Below, piece after piece: positions 16,270 to 23,887 of a stretch of 44,051 nucleotides of DNA. The first letter of the stretch is position 1, and every line of letters begins with the position of its first letter. Under the pieces are notes generated by a model that saw only the letters and a program-made list of their open reading frames with translations, was not told the origin of the DNA and made no database searches. The position numbers were made by a program, and so were the translations under genes. The DNA comes from Deinococcus sp. (GTDB taxonomy: Bacteria; Deinococcota; Deinococci; Deinococcales; Deinococcaceae), in contig NZ_JAUNHK010000003.1 in NCBI RefSeq assembly GCF_030523985.1, positions 1 to 44,051 on the forward strand, read 5' to 3'.

Positions 16270-16937
16270 GCGCCCCCTACAGCCTCGTCATGGTCGAGGA
16301 CGACCCACTGGTGGCGCAGGTCAACCTCGGCTACATCGAAGGGCGGCCCGAATACTGCGTGCTGGGCACGGCGCAGACTGTTCAGGCCGGGCGCACGCTG
16401 CTGCGTCAGCACCGCCCCGACCTGCTGCTGCTGGACGTGTATCTGCCCGACGGAAGCGGCCTGGACCTGCTGGCCGAGGCGCGGGCGGCGGGCTGGGTGC
16501 AGGACGTGATTCTGCTCACGGCGGCGCGGGACGCGGCGAGCGTGCAGGCGGCCCTCAGCGGCGGCGCGGCGGACTTTCTGATTAAGCCTTTTACCCGTGA
16601 ACGCCTCTATGCCGCGCTGGACACGGTGCAGGCCCGCCGGGACGCCATGCGCGGCGGCGAACGCGAATTTACCCAGAGCGCCCTCGACCGCCTGCTGGGT
16701 CATGCGCGGACGCAACATCTGCCCAAACGGGTCGAGGCCCACACGCTGGAAAAAGTGGCCGAGGTGCTGCGGGCCAGCCCCGAACCCCTGAGCGCCGAGG
16801 ACGTGGGGCGTCGACTCGGCATCAACCGGGCGACGGCGTGGCGCTATCTGGAGCAACTCACCGAACTGGGGCAAGCCGAACTCGACCTGAGCTACGGCAG
16901 CGTCGGCAGGCCGACCAAGCGGTACCAGCTGACCTGA
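16266..16937 (+). CDS. CitB/DcuR-type response regulator
   Basis: 223 residues. The receiver domain (about 5-125) has the acidic pair EDD (11-13), phosphoacceptor Asp57 in LLLLDVYLPDGSG, Thr in LLTAARD and Lys in FLIKPF. A C-terminal helix-turn-helix (LSAEDVGRRLGINRATAWRY) precedes a small wing (GSVGRPTKRY), the arrangement of CitB/DcuR/DpiA regulators. It is the partner of the kinase just upstream, with which it overlaps by 4 bases. Targets are unknown; aceA with its GTACACC array is a candidate. Confidence 0.92.
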   Translation: MSAPYSLVMVEDDPLVAQVNLGYIEGRPEYCVLGTAQTVQAGRTLLRQHRPDLLLLDVYLPDGSGLDLLAEARAAGWVQDVILLTAARDAASVQAALSGGAADFLIKPFTRERLYAALDTVQARRDAMRGGEREFTQSALDRLLGHARTQHLPKRVEAHTLEKVAEVLRASPEPLSAEDVGRRLGINRATAWRYLEQLTELGQAELDLSYGSVGRPTKRYQLT

Positions 16938-16946
16938 GCGGGTCGG

Positions 16947-17555
16947 TTATCCCTGAAGCCAGTCCTGCAACTGCCGCTCGAACTGCTCGTGCGCGTCGTG
17001 GTGGTACAAGATGCCGTGAAAGCCAAAGGCACCCGCCGCGTCTATGTTTTCCTGCACGTCGTCCACAAAGGCCACCTGCGCGGCGGGCATACCCATTTTC
17101 TGCTCCAGCGCGGCAAACGCCTCGGGTGCGGGCTTCTTGTGGCCGATTTCGTTGGAAAAGACCAGCGCGTCGAAGCGGGCGAAGCGGGGGTCACGCCCCA
17201 GATGGTCACTGACGACGGGGTAATTGTTACTCAGCAGGCCCACGCGCACGCTGCGGGGCAAGGTCGCCAGGGTCGCGTACATCGGTTCGTTGTCGACAAT
17301 GCTGCCCAGATAGAGCGGCTCGAATTCGCTGTAAGGCAGCGTCATTCCGGTTTCCTGCTGCACCGTCTCCCAGAACTGGGGCAGGCTCCACGCGCCGACT
17401 TCAAGCTGGCGCACGTGGCGAAAATAGCTCTCGCGCACCTTGTCCACCGCCACGCCGCTGCGGTCAGCCATGTTCTGGGTGCTGCGTCCGTCGAAAGTGC
17501 CGATGGTAAAGACGCCGCCCCAATCGAACGCCACATGTCTGCCGGAAAATGTCAT
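16947..17555 (-). CDS. HAD-superfamily hydrolase
   Basis: 202 residues. Motif I is FDWGGVF: the nucleophile Asp11 is kept, but the usual second Asp is Gly, as in the phosphatase-like domain of epoxide hydrolases. Motif II is LLSNNY, motif III EIGHKKPAPEAF and motif IV FVDDVQENIDAA. The cap helices lie at about 20-90. Loss of the second acid means ordinary phosphatase activity is uncertain. It is convergent with the response regulator. The start at 17555 is 113 bases from the divergent DHH gene start. The substrate cannot be told. Confidence 0.88.
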   Translation of the reverse strand: MTFSGRHVAFDWGGVFTIGTFDGRSTQNMADRSGVAVDKVRESYFRHVRQLEVGAWSLPQFWETVQQETGMTLPYSEFEPLYLGSIVDNEPMYATLATLPRSVRVGLLSNNYPVVSDHLGRDPRFARFDALVFSNEIGHKKPAPEAFAALEQKMGMPAAQVAFVDDVQENIDAAGAFGFHGILYHHDAHEQFERQLQDWLQG

Positions 17556-17655
17556 GCCCCCATTGTGGGGTGAATCGGCGCCTCAATGCCCCATTTGTGC
17601 AGATAAAGTCGCTCTTCAGGACGCGCAGCGGCTCTGGCCCAAAAATGAGACCACC

Positions 17656-17661
17656 TATAAT
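17656..17661 (+). promoter_or_regulatory. -10 box TATAAT for the DHH phosphoesterase
   Basis: A consensus TATAAT ends 7 bases before the ATG at 17669. It selects that start over the in-frame upstream codon at 17549. Confidence 0.65.
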
Positions 17662-17668
17662 CCCGGAG

Positions 17669-18691
17669 ATGACCGCTGAAAATGCCGCCAGTCCTGAATA
17701 CTGGGACGATATCCGGGCCGTTGCCCGTTGCCTTCACGCCCATTCCGGCCCCATCGTCGTGCTGGCACACGAAAATCCTGACGGCGACGCGCTCGGCAGC
17801 GTTCTGGGCCTGAGCCGCGCACTCAGGCGGCTGGGCAAAACCGTGATCGCGCCCATGACCGTGCCGCGCTACCTAAGCTTCCTGCCCGAGCCGGGCGAAC
17901 TGTCGGCGCCGCTGACCGAGTGGCCCGCTGGGGCGCTGGCCGCTGTGCTGGACGTGGACAACAACGACCCGGTGCGCGTGGCGGGGGCCGACCTGCGGAC
18001 GTTTGGCGGACCAGTGGTCAACGTAGACCACCACGGCACCAACCAGCGCCGCGCCGACGCGGGTGTGGTCGACCCCAGCAAGCCTGCGGCCACCATGATG
18101 GTTGCCGACGTGATCGACGCCCTCGATATTCCCTGGGACGAACACCTCGCCACCCCGCTGATGCTGGGCCTGAGCACCGATACGGGCAACTTCGCCTTCG
18201 ACTCGGTCAGCGCCGAGGCCTTCGAGTGTGCTGCCCGCCTGCGCCGTCACGGGGCGCGGCTGGGCTGGCTGAACGAACAGATCCGCCAGAATCCGCCGTC
18301 GTACTACCTGCTGCTGCGTGAGGTGCTGGGCAAACTGGAATTCCAGCACGGGGGCCGTGTGGTGCAGACCCGCGTGGACAACGAAATGCTGGCGCGGGCC
18401 GGGGCCAACTGGGACGACGTGGAAAGCTATGTCAGCATGCTCCGCAACGCCGAGGGCGCACAACTGGCGGTCATGGCGAAGGACTACGGCGACCGGGTCA
18501 AGTTCTCGCTGCGTTCACGCGGCCCGGTCAGCGCCCAAAACGTGGCCCTAGCACTGGGCGGTGGCGGCCACGTTCCCGCTGCCGGAGCCACCTTCCAGGG
18601 CAGCTACGCCGAAGCCCGCGAACAGCTCGACCGCGCCATCGCTGCCGAGTTGAGCCGCGTGGACGCGCTGGGCGGGAGCCATAAGGGCTGA
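17669..18691 (+). CDS. DHH-family phosphoesterase, NrnA-like (nano-RNase/pAp phosphatase)
   Basis: 340 residues. The DHH domain has HENPDGDALGS (His34, Asp38, Asp40), DVDNNDP, and the signature VDHHGTN (121-126), all Mn2+ ligands. STDTGNFAFDS follows, and the C-terminal DHHA1 domain ends in GGGGHVPAAGATF for substrate binding. NrnA-type enzymes degrade 2-5 nt RNAs, pAp and sometimes cyclic-dinucleotide products. D. radiodurans has a related stand-alone DHH/DHHA1 enzyme. Leaderless start at 17669. It is monocistronic, ending at a strong hairpin. Confidence 0.93.
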   Translation: MTAENAASPEYWDDIRAVARCLHAHSGPIVVLAHENPDGDALGSVLGLSRALRRLGKTVIAPMTVPRYLSFLPEPGELSAPLTEWPAGALAAVLDVDNNDPVRVAGADLRTFGGPVVNVDHHGTNQRRADAGVVDPSKPAATMMVADVIDALDIPWDEHLATPLMLGLSTDTGNFAFDSVSAEAFECAARLRRHGARLGWLNEQIRQNPPSYYLLLREVLGKLEFQHGGRVVQTRVDNEMLARAGANWDDVESYVSMLRNAEGAQLAVMAKDYGDRVKFSLRSRGPVSAQNVALALGGGGHVPAAGATFQGSYAEAREQLDRAIAAELSRVDALGGSHKG

Positions 18692-18718
18692 GGGCGAAAC
18701 CTCTCAGAAACCTATTTG

Positions 18719-18754
18719 AACGCCAGTGCCCCTTCACGGTGAGGCACTGGCGTT
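18719..18754. terminator. Bidirectional hairpin between convergent genes
   Basis: AACGCCAGTGCC (18719-18730) pairs perfectly with GGCACTGGCGTT (18743-18754), with an extra TCA/TGA pair inside the loop. There is no U run on either side, so it may pause or protect 3' ends rather than act as a classic terminator. Confidence 0.6.
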
Positions 18755-18796
18755 GAGGCGGTTGCAGACCGTCAGCGCCTTGCTCGGCGCATAGCT

Positions 18797-20086
18797 TTAG
18801 CGTCCCTGACTGGCTCCTTGGGCAGCCTCGGCCTTGGCACGGTCTGCCGGGGTTGCGGTCGGCTGCGCGGGCGTGGGGGCGACGGGCTGCTGCGGCCCCA
18901 GCACGGCGTCTATTCCGGCGTTGATCCAGGCGAAGGCCCGGCGGGTGTTGGGCATGGTGTAGGTTTCGTCGGCCCCGTGCTGCATGAAGACGTACACCAC
19001 CCGCTGTCCGGCCTTGGTCTGGAAATAGCCGCTGTAGGTCAGAATGCGCCAACCGTTGCCGCCCTTGCCGCCGAAATAGTCGATGTTTTTGGCGTACTGC
19101 GCCCTAAGCGCCGAGCGCCCGAATCCGCTCGCCATCACCTCGCGTTGCCATTTCTGGGCGCGGGGCGTCAGGCCGGGGCGCAGGAATTCGTGGGTCAGCA
19201 GGGTGGCGAACTCGTAGGGCGTACTCAGGTTGTGCACCTTGAGGTCGTCGGCAGAGTTGTAGCGGTGGTCGAAATAGTCGTCGAGTTTGCGCTGCAATAC
19301 GTCGTAGCGCAGCTTCTGGGCGTCGGCGTCTATGGCCTGGGCCAGTCGGGTGCGCTCCTCGCCCGTCGCCGTCACCCAGCCGGGCGACTTGTTGAAGGTC
19401 GGGGACAGCCCCGTTTCCATCACCCACCACGCCTTGGTCGGCAGGATGAGGCGGGTGCGGCACAGGCCCAGCCCGTCGGCCACGTCCTGCACCTTCTGAA
19501 GCCCGGTTCGGCGGTGCAAGATGTCGGTGGCGGTGTTGTCGCTGAACTGAATCATGCGCTGCGACAGTTCACGCACGTTGCTGCCGTCGAAGGGATAGTC
19601 ACCGAGGCTCTGGTTGGCGGGGGTCACATCGAAACGCTCGGTGGCCGAAACGCGTCCGGCGTCGAACTCGCGCAGCAGCGCCCACAGCACGGCCTGCTTG
19701 TAAGTGCTCGCCAGAGGAAACACGCTGTCCGGATTGGCCGCCACCGCCCGGATGGGCCGCAAGGTCTGGGGGTCCACCACCGCCACCCACAGCCCCAGCC
19801 GCCCACTGAGGGGCAAAGGCGGCGCGGGCGCCCTGGCGACCACCGGAGCCGCCGCGCAGCCTGCCGCCCCGGTTACGGGTGCCGCCGGAGCCGCCGACAC
19901 GGGTGTAGACACCGCCACCTGAGGAGTTGCGGCAGGGGTGGAGGGTGTGTTCACCGCGCTGGGTTTGGACACCTGTTCCGAGGAACGTGGCCGCCCCAGC
20001 CGCTCCTGCTGCTCATGGTCACGGCAGGCGTTGACCCCTGCCCCCAGAACCAGCAGGGCCAGCGCCATGCGTATCGTGCCGCGCAC
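18797..20086 (-). CDS. Serine-beta-lactamase-like hydrolase, predicted lipoprotein
   Basis: 429 residues from GTG 20086 (an internal ATG at 20068 is possible). The N-terminus ends GAGVNAC (Cys21), a passable lipobox, then comes a ~70-residue Pro/Ala/Thr-rich linker. The catalytic domain has SxxK as STYK (Ser127, Lys130) and SDN (182-184), both needed by class A beta-lactamases, while the third motif is KGG in FGGKGGNGW instead of KTG. It could be a beta-lactamase or a peptidoglycan peptidase; activity is unproven. A Pro/Thr/Ala-rich tail follows the domain. It begins 3 bases after the degV stop, so the two are co-transcribed. Confidence 0.87.
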   Translation of the reverse strand: MRGTIRMALALLVLGAGVNACRDHEQQERLGRPRSSEQVSKPSAVNTPSTPAATPQVAVSTPVSAAPAAPVTGAAGCAAAPVVARAPAPPLPLSGRLGLWVAVVDPQTLRPIRAVAANPDSVFPLASTYKQAVLWALLREFDAGRVSATERFDVTPANQSLGDYPFDGSNVRELSQRMIQFSDNTATDILHRRTGLQKVQDVADGLGLCRTRLILPTKAWWVMETGLSPTFNKSPGWVTATGEERTRLAQAIDADAQKLRYDVLQRKLDDYFDHRYNSADDLKVHNLSTPYEFATLLTHEFLRPGLTPRAQKWQREVMASGFGRSALRAQYAKNIDYFGGKGGNGWRILTYSGYFQTKAGQRVVYVFMQHGADETYTMPNTRRAFAWINAGIDAVLGPQQPVAPTPAQPTATPADRAKAEAAQGASQGR

Positions 20087-20089
20087 GGT

Positions 20090-20935
20090 TCAGGCCGTCA
20101 GAGGCTCGAGGGCCACACCGACGGCACCCGGCCCCGCATGAACGGTCACGACGGCGCCGATGCTGTGGTCCCCCATGTCCTGAAGCGGCACGCCCGCCAG
20201 TTTCTCGCGCACGGCGGCCCGGTCCGTCTCTCCGCCCACCGTCGCCAGAAAAGCGATGCGGGCGCCCCCGTGCTGCTCGGCGTACTGCTGCACGTGCTGC
20301 ACGAGGTCGGCGAGGGCTTTTTGCCGCCCCCGCACGCGCCCGCCTGCGTCCACCCGGCCACCGCGCACGACCAGCATGGGCTTGATGTTGAGCAGCCCAC
20401 CCAGCAGGGCCGACGCCCCACCGATGCGCCCATTGAGCCGCAGAAAGTCGAGGGTGTCCACCGTAAAGCGAAGGTCGGCGCTCTGATGAACCCGTTGCAG
20501 CGTCGCGACGATTTCGGACACCGTCTGACCGGCCTGCACCAGTTCGGCGGCACGGAGTACCTGAAGGCCCAGCCCCAGCGTTACCGTCTGGCTGTCCACC
20601 ACCGTGACCCGGTCACCGAATTCCTGGGCGGCGAGGCGAGCACTGCCTACCGTGCCGGAAAGCTGCCCGCTGATATGCAGACTCAAGACTTCGTCCGCCG
20701 TTTCCAGCGCCTTTTGGTAGGCGGCGGCAAACTCGGCCGGACTCGGCTGTGACGTGGTCGGCATCTTCAGTCCCGCCTGAATCCTGGCGACGAGGTTCGG
20801 GGCCGAGAGCTGCACCCCGTCCTGATAGAGCTGGCCTTCAAAGAGAACATAGAGCGGCACATTGACGATACCCAGCTCCCGCAGCCGGGCATGGGGTAAG
20901 TCACTTGTGGAGTCCGTGACAATGGCAATAGACAT
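20090..20935 (-). CDS. DegV-family fatty-acid-binding protein
   Basis: 281 residues. The DegV pattern is visible: SIAIVTDSTSDLP at the N-terminus, PTTSQPSPAEF, LSGTVGSAR, VVDSQTVTLGLG and the FLRLNGRIGG / LNIKPML segment. FakB proteins of this family bind a fatty acid and hand it to FakA for phosphorylation; no fakA is in the window. The ATG at 20935 is chosen over GTG 20938 because TAACAT lies 6 bases upstream. Upstream gene of a two-gene unit with the lactamase-like lipoprotein. Confidence 0.93.
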   Translation of the reverse strand: MSIAIVTDSTSDLPHARLRELGIVNVPLYVLFEGQLYQDGVQLSAPNLVARIQAGLKMPTTSQPSPAEFAAAYQKALETADEVLSLHISGQLSGTVGSARLAAQEFGDRVTVVDSQTVTLGLGLQVLRAAELVQAGQTVSEIVATLQRVHQSADLRFTVDTLDFLRLNGRIGGASALLGGLLNIKPMLVVRGGRVDAGGRVRGRQKALADLVQHVQQYAEQHGGARIAFLATVGGETDRAAVREKLAGVPLQDMGDHSIGAVVTVHAGPGAVGVALEPLTA

Positions 20936-20941
20936 CACTGC

Positions 20942-20947
20942 ATGTTA
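20942..20947 (-). promoter_or_regulatory. -10 box TAACAT for degV
   Basis: TAACAT ends 6 bases before the ATG at 20935 on the minus strand. Confidence 0.5.
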
Positions 20948-20987
20948 CTCCCTTGTCGACACCCACCGACCGGGGACATGCAGCCTG

Positions 20988-21024
20988 AAAAAAAATTGCT
21001 GGCCTCCACTCAGGGAAGCCAGCA
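20988..21024 (-). terminator. Strong terminator after the glycine-zipper gene
   Basis: TGCTGGC pairs with GCCAGCA (20997-21003 / 21018-21024), followed on the minus strand by eight T. It insulates the degV promoter. Confidence 0.88.
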
Positions 21025-21042
21025 CGACCACTCAGGTCAGGT

Positions 21043-21648
21043 TCAGGAGTTGAGGATTTCGCCGCCGTGCTTGGTGACGGCTTGCGCGAGCACGTCGCTA
21101 GGCACGTTGTTGTCCACGGCCACGACGCGGCCACCCGCATTCACGCGCTCACTGACGCGGTTGTAGTAGGCGTCGTCCGCTTCGTAGCTGGAGGGGTACT
21201 GGCTGGTGGTCGTGGTGGTCACGGTGCCACCGGTTTCGTCCACACCAGCCGCGCCGCCGACAGCGCCCACTGCAGCGCCGACGCCCGAGCCGAGGGCCGC
21301 CATGCCCAGGATGACGGGGAGGGCCAGACCGCCGGTCGCCACCGTCGCGGCGGTGCCAATCACGCCCGCAGCAGCGCCGGTCAGGGCGCCAGCCACCGTG
21401 CCCTTGACAGCACCAGCACCGGCGTCTTCAGCGGTGCCGCCGCCGTCCACGTACTGCGTGGTCTGCGAGGTGGTGGCGGGGGTCGCTACCGCGCCGGTCG
21501 AAACCGTGCTGCTCGCGTCGGCAGCAGCGTTCTGCACGCGGCGGCTCATGTTCATGGTGCCCACTTCGGGCTGCACCACACCACGGGCTTGCAGGTCGGC
21601 GATAAAGGCATCAGCGGCGGAGACCGTAGGGAACAGAATGTGCTTCAT
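21043..21648 (-). CDS. General-stress-type protein with glycine-zipper segment
   Basis: 201 residues. The N-terminus (MKHILFPTVSAADAFIADLQ) resembles the fold found in heat/general-stress proteins that begin with a short ferredoxin-like domain. The middle (about 78-140) is an Ala/Gly-rich stretch with a GxxxG-type zipper (GALTGAAAGVIGTAA, GMAALGSGVGAAVGAVGG), which may insert into a membrane. A Thr run and a Tyr-rich YPSSYEADDAYYNRV follow, then an EILNS end. No catalytic motif is seen. It is monocistronic with a strong terminator. The role is unknown; a membrane-associated stress role is a guess. Confidence 0.68.
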   Translation of the reverse strand: MKHILFPTVSAADAFIADLQARGVVQPEVGTMNMSRRVQNAAADASSTVSTGAVATPATTSQTTQYVDGGGTAEDAGAGAVKGTVAGALTGAAAGVIGTAATVATGGLALPVILGMAALGSGVGAAVGAVGGAAGVDETGGTVTTTTTSQYPSSYEADDAYYNRVSERVNAGGRVVAVDNNVPSDVLAQAVTKHGGEILNS

Positions 21649-21709
21649 GCCTCATAGTGTTGCTGCTCACTCCCTGACGCAAATGAGAGTTCACCAAAGG
21701 ACACTTGGC

Positions 21710-21731
21710 CTGCTGGGTGGCATCCCAGCAG
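21710..21731. repeat. Short perfect hairpin
   Basis: CTGCTGGG (21710-21717) and CCCAGCAG (21724-21731) with a 6-base loop, just outside the IS remnant. No role assigned. Confidence 0.3.
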
Positions 21732-21763
21732 AAAAGTGGTGTATTCCGAAGGCGTTGAACTGA

Positions 21764-22247
21764 TGGTGTCTGATTAGCCCCCCCCTAGCACTGAAGCAGG
21801 TATGCTTGGGGCATGACGGAAATGGGATTGAGCCAGTTTTGAGTCGGTGGAGTTGAGCCTCACCATAGGAGGCAAACCCGTAAGGACCAGGAAGACCTAC
21901 ACCGCCGAATTCAAACGCTAGGCCATTGACTTGGCAGCATGTGAGGTTCGACTGGGCCTCCTGAAGCAGTGCGTACTGGATCGGTTGTGGCGGTTCCTGA
22001 AGGACCCGGACATTCCACCGACGAACAATGCAGCGGAACGGAGCCTGCGGACAGTGGTGATGGCGAGGAAGGTCTCGCAGTGCAGCAAGAACGCGGCGGG
22101 TTCGCAGACGTACATGCGGATCAAGTCCACCGTGGAGACCGTGCGGTTGCGTAGTCAGAACCCCGTCGCGATCCTGATCGGCCCAAGGCGCTAACTCGGT
22201 GCTTGACCTTTCATCCAGGCACCTGACGGCCCCCTAATCACAGACCA
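21764..22247. mobile_element. Decayed insertion-sequence remnant with imperfect inverted ends
   Basis: The left end TGGTGTCTGATTAG (21764-21777) and the right end, read on the other strand, TGGTCTGTGATTAG (22234-22247) match at most positions and enclose ~480 bases. Inside is one transposase fragment. The element is far too short for a complete IS, so it is an internally deleted copy. It borders the polysaccharide locus. Confidence 0.5.
21847..22194 (+). pseudogene. Transposase fragment, IS3 OrfA-like start joined to IS66-like C-terminus
   Basis: In one frame the first part (RTRKTYTAEFKR) looks like the start of an IS3-family OrfA. A TAG at 21919 replaces what is usually Glu, then AIDLAA follows. 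From about 21940 the frame reads as an IS66-type transposase C-terminus (FLKDPDIPPTNNAAERSLR, VVMARKVSQCSKNAAG, RIKSTVETVR). The DDE core is missing, so it cannot be active. The junction suggests two elements fused by deletion. An 87-residue ORF from 21931 is what remains open. Confidence 0.65.
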
Positions 22248-22279
22248 TTGATTTAGTCCACTAGCCAAGTCATACCATT

Positions 22280-22285
22280 TAGACT
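22280..22285 (+). promoter_or_regulatory. -10 box TAGACT for manA
   Basis: TAGACT ends 6 bases before the manA ATG at 22292; leaderless. Confidence 0.55.
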
Positions 22286-22291
22286 CAGGGC

Positions 22292-23212
22292 ATGAACTGG
22301 GCACCCTTGCACCTACATGCCATGCCAGTCGAACGCGTCTGGGGAGGTCAACGCTTGGCTGAAACAACGAAACCCATTGGTGAACTGTGGGCGATTGGTG
22401 AAGAGAACGTGGTTAGAGGCGGAAGCTTTGAAGGCCGTACGGTTGCGCAGCTCGCCGCTGAGTTTCCAACCGAGTTGCTGGGCCGTGCAGCGCAGGGCGA
22501 CCGATTTCCCCTGCTCATCAAGCTCCTTGACTGCGCCGATTGGCTGAGCCTGCAAGTCCACCCAAACGATGATCAGGCCGCCCATCTGGAAGGTGTAGGT
22601 AAGCTGGGCAAAACTGAGGCTTGGTACATCTTGGATGCCGCGCCGGGTGCTCGTTTGATTGCCGGTGTCGCGCCGCACACCTCACCCGAGGATCTACGCT
22701 ATGACATCCTGTCCGGGCAGGTGATGAACCGCGCCGTGTATCGGGAAGTCAGCCCCGGCGATTCGCTGATGATTCCGGCTGGCACCATCCACGCTTTGGG
22801 GCCAGGCATTCTTCTCTATGAGGTGCAGCAGAGCAGCGACATTACCTACCGCATCTATGACTGGGACCGCCCGGCTTCGGCTGGTCGGGTACTGCACCTG
22901 TCACAGAGCGCCGAAGTGTCCCAGGCTGTTACCGCCGAGCTGCAGCACCTCTCTCCTGTAGATGGCGTACAGGAGCTGCTACGTTGCGACTACTTCGTCT
23001 TGGAACGTCTGACCCCGGGCCGCACTCCGCTGGAACGGGACACTGCGGCCCACACCTTCCATGCCCTGACCGTGCTTCGCGGTGAGGCCACGTTACATGT
23101 CGATGGAGTGGCTTGGACGCTTAATCCCTATGAATCGGTTCTGGTGCCTGCTGGCTTGGGCCGCTATGCGTTGAGTGGCGACTTCGAGGTGCTCAGCAGC
23201 CGTCTGCCCTGA
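22292..23212 (+). CDS. manA: Mannose-6-phosphate isomerase, class I
   Basis: 306 residues, the short bacterial form. It interconverts fructose-6-P and mannose-6-P, the first step toward GDP-mannose. Zinc-site motifs are LQVHPND (Gln/His), GKTEAWYIL (Glu) and GTIHALGPGILLYEVQQ (His), followed by SDITYRIYDWDR with the catalytic Arg. The N-terminal RVWGGQRL matches the family. It supplies mannose to the surface-polysaccharide locus that follows, though it faces the other way from the main operon. A strong hairpin lies 62 bases after the stop. Confidence 0.95.
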   Translation: MNWAPLHLHAMPVERVWGGQRLAETTKPIGELWAIGEENVVRGGSFEGRTVAQLAAEFPTELLGRAAQGDRFPLLIKLLDCADWLSLQVHPNDDQAAHLEGVGKLGKTEAWYILDAAPGARLIAGVAPHTSPEDLRYDILSGQVMNRAVYREVSPGDSLMIPAGTIHALGPGILLYEVQQSSDITYRIYDWDRPASAGRVLHLSQSAEVSQAVTAELQHLSPVDGVQELLRCDYFVLERLTPGRTPLERDTAAHTFHALTVLRGEATLHVDGVAWTLNPYESVLVPAGLGRYALSGDFEVLSSRLP

Positions 23213-23273
23213 GAGTGCTCGGTAGTACTCCAGAAAACACGAGATTCTCTCCGTCCCCTGCTTTATACCAGGT

Positions 23274-23305
23274 GCGGAACCCAGCGCAGAGTGCGCTGGT
23301 TCCGC
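23274..23305. terminator. Strong hairpin after manA
   Basis: GCGGAACC(C)AGCGCA (23274-23288) pairs with TGCGCTGGTTCCGC (23292-23305), one bulge, 3-base loop, then CTTTG. It probably ends manA. It lies at the edge of the transposase remnant. Confidence 0.6.
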
Positions 23306-23306
23306 C

Positions 23307-23782
23307 TTTGACTTGGGTTCCCCGCGGAAAATGAACTCGTACTTCAGCGTGCGGTTCACCCGCACCAGAATGCCCATTCCACCCTTCTGCGACACTTTTG
23401 CTCTGATCCAGGTTCCCACCTCGTCACAGGCAGCTCCAAACTCATGAGACGTGAAGTCCGAGCCGCCGTCGGACATCACCACGACTGCTTCTTGCATGCC
23501 CAGCTTCTTCAGTTCATCAATACCTCCTCGCAGCGCGGTGACCGCGCTGCGAGCCGAGAGCGACCGCACCACATGAATGTTCAGCACCACACGAGTTTCG
23601 ACGTCCAGAACGACGTAAGTCCAGGAAACCCCCTCCCCCAGAGCGAACCTCGTCGCATCAATCTGGATTCGCCCGCCAGCAGGCCACAACACCGCTTGGC
23701 CGAACTCCGGTAGGTAGTCGATACCCGCCGTGCCTGGCTCATGATCCTGGTGGCTCTCGTGTCCCGGGCGACCAGCTTCCAT
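23307..23782 (-). pseudogene. DDE integrase-type (IS3/IS481-like) transposase remnant
   Basis: The minus-strand frame from 23782 reads an rve/DDE integrase core: IQIDATRFALG (first Asp), VVMSDGGSDFTSHEFG (second Asp), and VNRTLKYEFIFRGEP (Glu). The N-terminal DNA-binding part is absent because only ~105 bases separate it from the pgm gene. Homology stops after RGEP, where the manA hairpin begins. The catalytic triad is intact but both ends are gone, so it is not autonomous. This scar separates manA from the mutase gene. No IS ends were identified. Confidence 0.72.
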
Positions 23783-23887
23783 TGGATTGGCTCCCCAAGG
23801 CTTGATCGGAAATCTTTACTTCAAACTCGTATCACAACTGCACTCTTGCGGGTATTATTCACGCCGAAGTCCTGAGATTCCCTACCT

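Noticed and set aside
18818..20752. 644-codon plus-strand frame
   Set aside because: Antisense to two clear genes (lactamase-like and DegV).
21931..22194. Small stand-alone gene or toxin/antitoxin
   Set aside because: The sequence reads as an IS66-type transposase C-terminus inside a deleted IS.
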